From CAVORB01 sp963698495 (lineage in GTDB: Bacteria; Pseudomonadota; Gammaproteobacteria; Chromatiales; Chromatiaceae), in NCBI GenBank assembly GCA_963698495.1, contig CAVORB010000013.1:248001-312000 (forward strand): DNA of 64,000 nucleotides, written 5' to 3'. Shown here piece after piece: positions 55,746 through 64,000 of the stretch; positions within the stretch are counted from its first letter, which is position 1; each line of letters starts with the position of its first letter. The notes under the pieces were generated by a model. The model was not told the origin of the DNA, made no database searches, and worked only from the letters and a program-made list of their open reading frames with translations. The position numbers were made by a program, and so were the translations under genes.

Positions 55746-57347
55746 TCAGGAGGCGAGCTTCGGCGCCGTGGTCCAGCTGTGGAACGGCGGCGGCGAGGGC
55801 AGGTCCCACTCCAGGCCCTTCGCGCCCTCCCACACCTTTGCCTCCGCCTGCTTCCCGCCGCGGATGGTCTTGATCACGATGTAGAGCAGCAGCAGGTGGC
55901 TCAGGCCGAAGACGAAGGCGCCCAGGCTCGAGATCACGTTGAACTCTGTGAACATCACGTTGTAGTCCACGATGCGCCGCGGCATGCCCGCCAGGCCGAT
56001 GAAGTGCTGCGGGAAGAAGGTGATGTTGAAGCTGATGATGTTGGTCCAGAAGAAGATCTTGGCCAGCTTCTCGTCGTACATGTGGCCGGTCCACTTGGGC
56101 AGCCAGTAGAAGACGCCAGCGAACAGACCGAACACGGCGCCCGGCAGCAGCACGTAGTGGAAGTGGGCCACCACGAACATGGAGTCGTGGTACTGCATGT
56201 CCGCCGGCACCACCGCCAGCATGATGCCGGTGAGGCCGCCGAAGGAGAACATCAGCAGGATGGCGACGGCGAACAGCATCGGGGTCTCGAAGGTCATGGA
56301 CCCCTTCCACATGGTCGCCATGTAATTGAAGATCATCAATCCCACCGGGATGGAAATGATGATGGTTCCGATCATGAAATAGCTCACCGCCCCCAACGAC
56401 ATGCCCACCGTGTACTGGTGATGGGCCCACACGACCATGCCGATGACCATGATCGCGATCATGGCGCCGACCAGCGAGTGGTAGCCGAACAGGGGCTTGC
56501 GGGCGAAGGTCGGCACGATGGAGGCCAGTACGCCCATGGAGGGCAGGATCAGGATGTAGACCTCGGGATGGCCGAAGAACCAGAACAGGTGCTGGAACAG
56601 AACCGGGTCGCCGCCGCCGGCGGCGCTGAAGAAGCTCGTGCCGAAGTGGCGATCGAACAGCAGCATGGTGACGCCGCCGGCCAGAACCGGGACCACCAGG
56701 ATCAGCAGGAAGGCGGTGACCAGCCAGGTCCAGACGAAGATCGGCATCTGCATCAGGCGCATGCCAGGAGCGCGCATGTTGAAGATGGTGACGATGATGT
56801 TGATCGACGCCAGTACCGAGGAGATGCCGAGCAGGTGGATGGCGAAGATCAGGAAGTCCATGGACATGCCGACCTGCAGCGACAGCGGCGGGTAGAGGGT
56901 CCATCCGGTGTTGATCTGGGTTCCTCCGCCCGGGAAGAAGGGCACGACGAAGGAAAGGATCAGCATGGTGGCCGCCGCGGGCAGGATCCAGAAGCTCAGA
57001 TTGTTGAGCCGCGGCAGGGCCATGTCCGGCGCGCCGATCATGAGCGGGATCATCCAGTTGGCCAGACCCGCGGCCGCCGGCATCACGGCGCCGAAGATCA
57101 TGATCAGGGCGTGGTTGGTGACCAGGTTGTTGTAGAGGTCCGGCTCCAGGAGCTGCAGACCGGGCAGGAAGAGCTCGGCCCGGATCAGCATGGCGCTGGC
57201 GCCTCCGGCGAATAGCATGATCAGGGCGAATATCAGGTACATGGTCCCGATATCCTTGTGGTTGGTCGAGAACAGCCAGCGCCTCAAGCCCTTGGGCGGG
57301 CCGTGATGCTCGTGGTCGTGATCGAGGTCGATGGTTGCAGTGGTCAT
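55746..57347 (-). CDS. coxA: Cytochrome c oxidase subunit I (A-type)
   Basis: The 533-residue protein carries all catalytic ligands: TNHALIMIF with the heme a histidine, FFGHPEVYILILP with CuB His, Glu and cross-linked Tyr, VWAHHQYTVG with the CuB His pair, and VVAHFHYVLLPGAV with heme a3 and heme a histidines. PLMIGAPDMALPRLNN retains the D-channel Asp. GAGGTAG lies upstream of the ATG. It follows coxB by 81 bases. It reduces O2 to water while pumping protons. Confidence 0.97.
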   Translation of the reverse strand: MTTATIDLDHDHEHHGPPKGLRRWLFSTNHKDIGTMYLIFALIMLFAGGASAMLIRAELFLPGLQLLEPDLYNNLVTNHALIMIFGAVMPAAAGLANWMIPLMIGAPDMALPRLNNLSFWILPAAATMLILSFVVPFFPGGGTQINTGWTLYPPLSLQVGMSMDFLIFAIHLLGISSVLASINIIVTIFNMRAPGMRLMQMPIFVWTWLVTAFLLILVVPVLAGGVTMLLFDRHFGTSFFSAAGGGDPVLFQHLFWFFGHPEVYILILPSMGVLASIVPTFARKPLFGYHSLVGAMIAIMVIGMVVWAHHQYTVGMSLGAVSYFMIGTIIISIPVGLMIFNYMATMWKGSMTFETPMLFAVAILLMFSFGGLTGIMLAVVPADMQYHDSMFVVAHFHYVLLPGAVFGLFAGVFYWLPKWTGHMYDEKLAKIFFWTNIISFNITFFPQHFIGLAGMPRRIVDYNVMFTEFNVISSLGAFVFGLSHLLLLYIVIKTIRGGKQAEAKVWEGAKGLEWDLPSPPPFHSWTTAPKLAS

Positions 57348-57428
57348 GGCGTCTACCTCTGATTTAGCGATCCCGGTCCGCGCCGGACCGTCGATTCAAA
57401 CGAATTCTTGCCGCGTACCGACGGCCGG

Positions 57429-58596
57429 TTACTTCACGGCCAGGGACCGGGCGGCCTTGATGTCGCGCGGCTGGATCAGATCACCCGTATCGTTGCCCCA
57501 GGCATTGCGCTCGTAGGTGATGATCGACGCCAGCTCCAAGTCGCTCAGCGTGTTCCAGGCCACCATCGCCGTGCCCTGCTTGCCGTTCAGCACGATGTCC
57601 AGGTGCGGCTGGATCGGGCCGACCGCGATGGCGCTGCCCGCCAGCGCCGGGAACGCCGGCGGCAGGCCCTTGCCCGTGATCTGATGGCAGGACGCGCACT
57701 TGGTGTTGTAGTTGGCCTGCCCCTTCTCCATCAGCTCCTCCATCGACCAGTCCTTGTCCAGCGAGGCCTCGGCGGCGGCAGGCCAGCATCACCTGCTTCT
57801 GATCCTCCATCCAGGTGGCGAACTTTTCGGGAGAAACGACGTCCACCTCGATCGGCATGCGCGAGTGCCAGGTGCCGCACAGCTCGGCGCACTGCCCGGA
57901 GAAACGGCCCTCGCGGTTGAGGTCGACCCAGGTCTCGGTCACGTAGCCGGGAATCGCGTCCTTCTTGACCGCGAGCTCCGGCACCCAGAAGGCATGGAGC
58001 ACGTCGGCGGAGGTGTGCAGGAAGCGGACCTTCCTGCCAACCGGCAGCACCAGCGGGTTGTCGACCTCGCGCAGATACCGGTCGCCGGACTGATCCTCCG
58101 GCACATAGCGGCTCTCGACCTTGACGGGCTTCGGCTGGCCGTCGATCTCGACGCTGTGGTCGAGGTACTCGTACTCCCACCACCACTGGTGGCCGATGAC
58201 CTTGACGTCCAGCAGGTCCTCCTCCTTGGGAACCTCCCAGACCTTCTCCAGGGTCTTCTGCGCGGAGCTGGCGATGGTCAGGTCGACGCCCAGAACCAGC
58301 ACTGGAACGACGACCCAGGACCAGCGCCCGAACCAGGTCTCGTGGAATTTCTGGTCGGCCTGATAGCCGCGGCTCTTGCGGTGGTAGTAGAGAGAGTAGC
58401 CCACGACCGAGAAAATGATCACCAGCAACACGGTGGCGATGGTCGTGGTGAGCATGTGGATGTCGTATATCTCCTGGGCGACACCGGCGGCCGGCTCGGG
58501 GAAATTGAGCCTCATCTCGGCGCAAGCGGCACCGGCCCAGGCGGTCAGGAGGGTGAAAAGCGATGCGGCGCCGAGGCGCTTGGTGGTCACGGCCAT
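57429..58596 (-). pseudogene. coxB: Cytochrome c oxidase subunit II with C-terminal cytochrome c (caa3 type), 1-nt frameshift
   Basis: The ATG at 58596 has AGAGG 5-9 bases upstream and is followed by a signal peptide (FTLLTAWAGAACA). Two membrane helices lead to the CuA domain: IGHQWWWEYEY, then CAELCGTWHSRMPIEV with the CuA ligands. An extra base at about 57780 breaks the linker after KQVMLA; dropping it gives AAAEASLDKDWSMEELMEKG and a cytochrome c domain with CASCH. The restored protein has 388 residues. The cytochrome c fusion makes this a caa3-type subunit. The break separates the two domains, so either an error or a CuA-only product is possible; error is favoured. Confidence 0.92.
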
Positions 58597-59261
58597 AAAT
58601 CCTCTCGTTTTTCTCTGTACGCGCCTCTGGCGCACCCTGCCGCTCCCGTATCTTTCGACGCGGAAGGCGTGACTGTCATTGCGTGAGCGCTCGCGTCGCA
58701 CAGGGCGCGAATCGGATGCCCGGGGCTTGCTGGCGAACCGCCACCGGAACAAGTCGCCTCCGATGCGGCCCGATCCCCCGGGAGCCGCCCAAAGCCCAGC
58801 GTCTTCTCGAGGCTCGAGGCCAATGCCTCGCGCTCGGTCTCGACCAGCTTGGCGCCGATCTCGATCCCCATGCCGTGGCACGTCAGCAGCAAGCGGCTCG
58901 GATACCAGCCCCTGGGATCGCGGCGCAGGGCGACGAGCGTCCAGTACGCCGGGAATCGGGCTACCTCCGCCAGGTTGCGCCTGCCGCGCAGCACTTTGAT
59001 GCCCGCCTCCCCGACCTCGATCACCTCCCGCGTGTGACCGGCGAGCGCGCTCAGATACAGCCCGGCGCCGAGCACCGCGAGCTCCAGACCCGCGAACGGC
59101 AACACCAGCCAGGCCCCGACGGAAGCGAAGTACGCCGCGACCGCCGCCAGGCAGCAGGCGAAGAACCAGAACAGCCGCTTGGTCCAACGCCAGCTGAGCG
59201 CGCAATTGGGGCGCACCTCGTACCGGAAGCCTCCGGAATCCTGCTCTTGGAACACCGCCAT
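58587..59261 (-). CDS. DUF2244-domain membrane protein
   Basis: The 224-residue protein starts MAVFQEQDSGGFRYEVRPNC and has two adjacent hydrophobic helices (LFWFFACCLAAVAAYFASVG, LPFAGLELAVLGAGLYL), then RREVIE-like GHTREVIEVGEAGIKVLRG, the DUF2244 pattern. The last roughly 70 residues are low-complexity and may not be conserved. It overlaps the coxB start by 10 bases, and DUF2244 genes are commonly found upstream of coxB. Function unknown. Confidence 0.82.
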   Translation of the reverse strand: MAVFQEQDSGGFRYEVRPNCALSWRWTKRLFWFFACCLAAVAAYFASVGAWLVLPFAGLELAVLGAGLYLSALAGHTREVIEVGEAGIKVLRGRRNLAEVARFPAYWTLVALRRDPRGWYPSRLLLTCHGMGIEIGAKLVETEREALASSLEKTLGFGRLPGDRAASEATCSGGGSPASPGHPIRALCDASAHAMTVTPSASKDTGAAGCARGAYREKREDLWP

Positions 59262-59440
59262 ACGCGTGCCCCCGCCTGGGTCAATCGGGTTTACAGCGGC
59301 CCGCCAGCTTCAGCTACAAGCTTAGGGCGACACTCTTATCGAGCGCCGGTCACGGCAGGGCGCTGGGGAGATCCGACTAAAGCAGTCAGACTTTGGAGGA
59401 TTGGAGGATGCTGGAACTCAAAAAAAAACGCAAACATTTT

Positions 59441-59454
59441 TGACCCAAGTCAAA
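59441..59454. promoter_or_regulatory. Perfect Crp/Fnr-family palindrome upstream of the DUF2244-coxB-coxA operon
   Basis: TTGAC-CCAA-GTCAA is an exact 14-bp palindrome of the TTGAY-N4-RTCAA type bound by FNR, ANR and related regulators. It lies in an AT-rich 290-base gap (59262-59551), about 180 bases upstream of the DUF2244 start and 98 bases past the ABC permease stop. It could equally act as a small hairpin before the T9 run on the minus strand. No clear promoter could be placed. Confidence 0.4.
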
Positions 59455-59551
59455 TTATTAGCATATTGTCTGTTTCTGAAATAAGAAATACGAATGCGCT
59501 CATAGACTTGAACGCCGAACACCTGTCTTTCCGGATATCGAGCAGCGGCTT

Positions 59552-60677
59552 CTACAGCCGGGTCAGACTGACCGTCCGCCGGAAGCGGGCAAGGGCCGCG
59601 GCGAAGGCCAAGAGGCCGATCAACCCGGTGGCCAGCAGCTGCGGCCAGAGGATGGAGAGCCCTGCCCCGCGGAAGATCAGAGACTGGCAGAAGCTCACGA
59701 AGTGGGTGGTCGGGGAGATCAGCATGATGCGCTGGAGAAGCTCGGGCATCGCGTCCAATGGCGTATTGGCGCCGGAGAGCATGTACATCACCAGGAAGAC
59801 CGGGATGGACAGCAGCCCGAACTGGGGCATGGTGCGCGCCACCGTCGCGAGCAGGATTCCCAGCGCGGTGAGTGCGAACAGGTAGACCGCCAGCCCCAAG
59901 ACGAACAGGGCAACGGACCCCGCGATCGGCACCCCCAGGAAGCCGCGCACCACCAGCAGCAGGGCCAGGGTCGCGCCGATCAGGATCACCAGGGCATTGG
60001 CCCAGATCTTGGCGAGCATGATCTCCAGGGAGGTCAGGGGCATCACCAGCAGATGCTCGATGGTTCCGTGCTCGCGCTCCCGGATCAGCGCCGCGCCAGT
60101 GAGCAGGATGCCGAGTAGGGTGCACATGTTGACGATCTGCATGACCGACATGAACCAGGCGGACTCGCCGTTCGGGTTGAAGAGCATGCGCGTCACCGCG
60201 GTCACCGGGAGCACCGGCTGCGCGCGCTGGCCGTCGCGAAAGGCGAGGGTCTCCACCAGCAGCGCGGATTCGAGATAGCGCGCCCCGGCGCCCGCCTGAC
60301 TCATGGCGGTGGCATCGACCTCGACCTGCAGGGTCGGGCGTCAGCCCCTCCGCGACATCCGCCTCGAAGCGGGGCGGAATGTCGAGCACGAAGGTGTAGC
60401 GTCCCGCGTCCATCCCCGCGTCGACCTCCCCGATCCCGATCGACGCCGCGGGCTGGAAATAGGGCTCGCGCAGGCTGTCGACGAGGCGCCGGGAGAGCCG
60501 GGAGCCATCCTCGTCCACCACCGCGACCGAGGCGTTTTCGAGCTCCAGCTTGACCCCTTTCGACGGGGCGATGATGGCAAAGGTGAAGGCGTAGATGATC
60601 AGGAACACCATCACCGGGTCGTAACGCAGGCTCTTGAGCTCCTTGATCCCGAGGCGGTAAACGTTCTCCAGGCGCAT
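59552..60677 (-). pseudogene. ABC-2 type transporter permease (YhhJ-like), 1-nt frameshift
   Basis: From the ATG at 60677 the N-terminus reads MRLENVYRLGIKELKSLRYD with one membrane helix and a periplasmic domain. An extra base at about 60337 breaks GLTP from TLQVEVDATAMSQAG; after it, the other frame encodes five or so helices (FMSVMQIVNMCTLLGILLTG, HLLVMPLTSLEIMLAKIWAN, LSIPVFLVMYMLSGANTPLD). Restored length is 374 residues. It begins one base after the ABC ATPase stop, so it belongs to the same exporter operon. Confidence 0.88.
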
Positions 60678-60678
60678 C

Positions 60679-63411
60679 TCAGCGCTCCCGGGTGCGCAGC
60701 AAAGCCCGCCCGAGCAGGAAGAACCCCAAAGCGAACGCCGCGAGCACCAGGTAATCCAGCCACAGGTCGGCGACGCCCAGTCCCTTGGTGAAGGTACCCA
60801 CGCTGACGTGATTGAACCAGGCGCTCGGGAAGCCGTAGCCCATGATGCGCGCCGGCCCGGTGAGGGCGGACACGGGTACCAGCATGCCGGAGAACAGGAT
60901 GGTCGGGATGACGCTCGCGATGGCGGTGCCGAACACCGCCGCGATCTGGGTGCGCATGAAGGTGGACATGAGGAGCCCGAGCCCGGTGGTCGCGAGCACG
61001 AACAGCACCGCCCCCAGGCTCAGGCCAAGCCAGCTCCCCCTCAGCGGCACCCGGAACAGCAGCAGGGCCATGAGCAGCAGGCTCAGGTAGCTGATCAACG
61101 CCAGCCCGACATAGGGCAGCTGCTTGCCGAGCAGGAACTCGCCGCGGGTGGTGGGCGTGGCGTAGAAGTTGGTGATGGAGCCGAGCTCCTTCTCGCGCAC
61201 CACCCCGACGGCGGTCATGGTGGCAGGAATCATGATCAGCAGCAGCATCAGGATACCCGGCACCATGGCGTAGACGCTCTTGAAGTCCTGGTTGTAGCGG
61301 AAGCGGGTCTCGATGCGAAGCGGCGCGGCACTCGATATACCGGACACGAGGGGAAACAGGCCCTCCAGATAGCCGCGGTTCACCCCCTCCACGTAGCCGC
61401 GGATGGTGTCGCCGCGGAAGGGGATCGCGCCGTCGATCCAGAATCCCACCTCCACTGGCCGTCCGCCGCTCAGATCCCGGCCGAAACCCGGCGGGACCTC
61501 CACGGTCAGGGCCAGTTGCCCCTCCTGCAACCGCCGCAGCTGATCGGCGTCGTCGGTCAGGGGCGGCTGCTCGGCGAACCAGGCCGACCCCGAGAGCTCG
61601 TCGAGATAGGCGCGGCTCGCCGGCGTGCGGTCCCGGTCCAACACCGCGTAGCGGATCTCGTCCACGTCGAAGGAGATGCCGTAGCCCATGGCGATCATCA
61701 GCAGCAACGGGCCCAGCAGGGCGAAGGCCAGGCGGATCGGGTCACGGGCGAGCTCGGTGCCCTCGCGCCGGGCATAGGCCCAAAGCCGACGAAAGGAGAA
61801 GCCCCGGGAGGGCGCGGGGACCGGGGCCTCCCGCTCCGGGGTAGCGTCCCGGGCTTCCTGTTCCCCCGTCTCGCCCGTCTCTTGCTCCAGGTAGCGGATG
61901 AAGGCGTCCTCTAGGGTCCGCGCCCCTTGCTCCTTCTGGAGCTCGGTCGGCGTGCCCTGGGCCAGGATGCGCCCAGCGTGCATTAGGGAGATGCGGTCGC
62001 AGCGTTCGGCCTCGTTCATGAAGTGGGTGGAGATGAAGATGGTCACTCCCCGCTCCCGCGACAGCTCCAGCAGCAGCTCCCAGAAGCCGTCCCGCGCCAC
62101 CGGGTCGACGCCCGAGGTGGGCTCGTCCAGGATCAGCAGCTCCGGCTCGTGGATCACGGCCGCCGCCAGCGACAGACGCTGGCGCACGCCCAGCGGCAGC
62201 TCCTCGGCGCGGCTGTCCATGTGCGGGCCGAGTCCGAAGCGCGCGGCCAGCTCGGCGATGCGAGCTGCCAAAAGGGGCGGCGGCAGATGGTAGAGCCTGG
62301 CGTGGAGATCCAGGTTCTGGCGCACCGTGAGCTCGCCGTAGAGCGAGAAGGACTGGGACATGAAGCCCAGCCTGCGCCTGAGCGCCGTATCGCTCGCGTC
62401 GACCGGCCGCCCGAATACGCGCGCGTCCCCGGAGGTGACCGGCAGCAGGCCGGTCAGCATGCGCATGGTGGTGGTCTTGCCGCTGCCGTTGGACCCCAGG
62501 AAGCCGAAGATCTCGCCCTTGTGAATATCCAGGGTGACGCGATCCACGGCGGTAAAGTCCCCGAAGCGGCGGGTGAGCCCCACTGCGCTGATGGCCGGCG
62601 GACCGTCCCCGCCATTCTGGTGCGGCGTCAGCTGCAGCGCGTGGTGTCCCGCGCGCCGGCCCGCGGGCAGCAGGGATACGAAGGCGGACTCCATGTCGCG
62701 CGCGCCCGTCTGCTCCCTCAGCGCCGCCGGGCTTCCGCTCGCGAGCACCCTTCCGGCGTCCATCGCCGCGAGGAAATCGAAGTGCCCGGCCTCCTCCATG
62801 TAGGCGGTGGAGACCAGCACCGTGAGCCCCGGCCGGCGTGCGCGCAGGCGTTCGATCAGCTCCCAGAAGCGGCGGCGGGACAGGGGATCGACCCCGGTGG
62901 TGGGCTCGTCCAGGATGAGGAGGTCCGGCTCGTGGATCAGGGCGCAGCAGAGCCCGAGCTTCTGCTTCATGCCGCCGGACAGGTTCGCCGCCTGCCGCTC
63001 GGTGAACTCGGCCAGGCCGGTGGCGGCGGTGAGCTCGGCAATGCGCCGCGAGCGGGTATCGGCATTCTGGCCGAACAGGCGGCCGAAGAAGTCCAGGTTC
63101 TCCCGCACCGACAGGGTCGGATAGAGATTGCGTCCCAGCCCCTGCGGCATGTAGGCGATGCGGTGGACCAGCGCCCGGCGCTGGCTGGCGTCCGTCAGGT
63201 CGCTGCCGAGCACTTCCACCCGCCCGACCTGGATCTGGCGCACCCCGGCGATCAGACCGAGCAGGGTCGATTTGCCCACCCCGTCCGGTCCGATCAGGCC
63301 GCTCAGGCGCCCGGCGGGGAGCGTCAGGTCCACCCCGTCCAGGGCGACCACCTTTCGATAGCCGTGCCGGACCCCGCTCAGCCGGACGGCGGGTGCGTCT
63401 CGTTCTGCCAC
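60679..63411 (-). CDS. rbbA: Fused ABC exporter: two ATPase domains plus permease (RbbA/YhiH-like)
   Basis: The protein is about 910 residues from the GTG at 63411 (an alternative GTG at 63444 overlaps the HlyD gene more). First ATPase: GPDGVGKSTLLGLI, NLSGGMKQKLGLC, LLILDEPTTGVDP. Second ATPase: GSNGSGKTTTMRMLTG, ELPLGVRQRLSLA (the degenerate signature usual here), LLILDEPTSGVDP. The C-terminal ABC-2 permease starts at about RLWAYARREGTELARDPI. This architecture matches E. coli YhiH/RbbA; whether it acts on ribosomes or only as an exporter cannot be decided from sequence. Confidence 0.9.
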   Translation of the reverse strand: MAERDAPAVRLSGVRHGYRKVVALDGVDLTLPAGRLSGLIGPDGVGKSTLLGLIAGVRQIQVGRVEVLGSDLTDASQRRALVHRIAYMPQGLGRNLYPTLSVRENLDFFGRLFGQNADTRSRRIAELTAATGLAEFTERQAANLSGGMKQKLGLCCALIHEPDLLILDEPTTGVDPLSRRRFWELIERLRARRPGLTVLVSTAYMEEAGHFDFLAAMDAGRVLASGSPAALREQTGARDMESAFVSLLPAGRRAGHHALQLTPHQNGGDGPPAISAVGLTRRFGDFTAVDRVTLDIHKGEIFGFLGSNGSGKTTTMRMLTGLLPVTSGDARVFGRPVDASDTALRRRLGFMSQSFSLYGELTVRQNLDLHARLYHLPPPLLAARIAELAARFGLGPHMDSRAEELPLGVRQRLSLAAAVIHEPELLILDEPTSGVDPVARDGFWELLLELSRERGVTIFISTHFMNEAERCDRISLMHAGRILAQGTPTELQKEQGARTLEDAFIRYLEQETGETGEQEARDATPEREAPVPAPSRGFSFRRLWAYARREGTELARDPIRLAFALLGPLLLMIAMGYGISFDVDEIRYAVLDRDRTPASRAYLDELSGSAWFAEQPPLTDDADQLRRLQEGQLALTVEVPPGFGRDLSGGRPVEVGFWIDGAIPFRGDTIRGYVEGVNRGYLEGLFPLVSGISSAAPLRIETRFRYNQDFKSVYAMVPGILMLLLIMIPATMTAVGVVREKELGSITNFYATPTTRGEFLLGKQLPYVGLALISYLSLLLMALLLFRVPLRGSWLGLSLGAVLFVLATTGLGLLMSTFMRTQIAAVFGTAIASVIPTILFSGMLVPVSALTGPARIMGYGFPSAWFNHVSVGTFTKGLGVADLWLDYLVLAAFALGFFLLGRALLRTRER

Positions 63412-64000
63412 GGCGGCAGCCTCGGGGTCAGGTCCTCGGGCCACTGGGCCTCGGGCTCGATGCGCACGTGGGCCTCGCCGGGAACGCCGGTCTTGACCAG
63501 GGGCTCGTAGCGCCGCAACAGCTCCGGGTCGATGCGCAGCTTGACGCGGAACGAGAGCTTCTCTCGGGCGTCGCGGGTCTCGACCTGCTTGGGGGTGAAC
63601 TGGGCGCGGGCGGCAACGAAAGAGACCTCGGCGGGGATCACGTACTCCGGGGCGGCATCCAGCACGATGCGAGCCTCCGCCCCCAGCGCCAGGCGGCCCA
63701 CCAGGGTCTCGGGCAGGAAGATCACCATGTAGACATCCGTGAGATCCAACAGGGTCAGCACCTTGCCCCCGACGCCGAGCACCTCTCCCGGCTCCGCGAG
63801 CCGGTACAGCACTCGACCCGCGCGGGGTGCCCTCAGCTCGCTGTCGGAAATGTCGATCCGAATGCGATCGATGCTCGCCTGCGCCGCCTCCGCGGCGGCC
63901 TCCGCGGCGATCACCTGCACCTTGGCCGCGCGCAGGGCGGCCTCCGCGGTGCGCACCCGGGTGCGAGCCTGGTCGAGCTGGTCCTCGGAGACGAAACGCT
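63378..64000 (-). CDS. HlyD-family membrane fusion protein, 5' end beyond the window
   Basis: The frame is open to the right edge, where it reads RFVSEDQLDQARTRVRTAEA. A coiled-coil hairpin segment (residues rich in Ala, Glu and Gln) is followed by the lipoyl-like SELRAPRAGRVLYRLAEPGE and a beta-barrel region (VYMVIFLPETLVGRL), ending PPWQNETHPPSG. It is the periplasmic adaptor of the exporter and overlaps the ATPase gene by 34 bases. The N-terminal anchor is missing. Confidence 0.88.
   Translation of the reverse strand, partial: RFVSEDQLDQARTRVRTAEAALRAAKVQVIAAEAAAEAAQASIDRIRIDISDSELRAPRAGRVLYRLAEPGEVLGVGGKVLTLLDLTDVYMVIFLPETLVGRLALGAEARIVLDAAPEYVIPAEVSFVAARAQFTPKQVETRDAREKLSFRVKLRIDPELLRRYEPLVKTGVPGEAHVRIEPEAQWPEDLTPRLPPWQNETHPPSG

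Noticed and set aside
58683..59885. 400-residue plus-strand frame opposite DUF2244 and the permease
   Set aside because: It is antisense to genes with recognisable families and has no ribosome binding site or domain.

Overview
The window is a 64 kb stretch of high-GC chromosome that reads as a gammaproteobacterium. Gene order points that way: rhlB / trxA / rho as in enterobacteria, nudE next to yrfG, aceA-aceK, and a Pseudomonas-like cox/cta region. A tkt-gap-pgk-pyk-fba operon, a caa3-type oxidase and a large Mrp-type antiporter operon would suit an aerobic, possibly chemolithoautotrophic member of the Chromatiales/Ectothiorhodospiraceae type. That lineage is an inference; no rubisco, sulfur-oxidation or ribosomal marker lies in the window. 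I found no rRNA, convincing tRNA, CRISPR array, insertion sequence or phage gene.

Layout. 0-4 kb: glyoxylate-shunt operon aceA-rraA-aceK (minus). 4.3-5.4 kb: a secreted Met/Gly-rich protein built from an 18-nt tandem repeat, with a 1-nt frameshift between its signal peptide and its repeats. 5.6-13.3 kb: a CPCC-domain protein and the tkt-gap-pgk-pyk-fba operon with a clear terminator after fba. 13.7-18.3 kb: a thioredoxin-fold protein, then metK, ahcY and metF (plus), all three interrupted, with an SAH riboswitch in front of ahcY. 18.4-21.7 kb: pta-ackA. 21.9-29 kb: DUF4124 protein, a double-thioredoxin protein, nudE, yrfG, rhlB, trxA, rho. 29.3-38.1 kb: murU-like nucleotidyltransferase, a GCS2-family ligase, an AstE/AspA-family deacylase, lipA, lutABC and a GT4 glycosyltransferase. 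38.3-47.1 kb: Mrp-type operon with four ND2/4/5-like subunits. 47.3-59.3 kb: respiratory island (coxB, coxA, coxC, ctaG, surf1, two SCO-type proteins, ctaA, ctaB) plus an orphan heme-copper-oxidase-like subunit I. 59.5-64 kb: a HlyD / double-ATPase ABC / ABC permease exporter operon cut by the window end.

How the parts fit. The Calvin/glycolysis operon and glyoxylate shunt handle carbon; metK-ahcY-metF form the activated-methyl cycle with product sensing by the SAH riboswitch; the cox/cta island supplies heme A, copper insertion and all three oxidase core subunits; the Mrp operon would handle Na+/H+ homeostasis.

Main cautions and leads. Eight single-base indels (seven insertions) and one in-frame stop break conserved or repetitive genes, and most hit genes expected to be indispensable, so sequence error is the leading explanation. 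The most unusual features are the repeat gene that is open in all six frames, the two tandem ND5-like paralogues lacking the conserved TM5 glutamate, the orphan oxidase-like subunit without a canonical CuB His-His pair, and several uncharacterised perfect palindromes upstream of operons.
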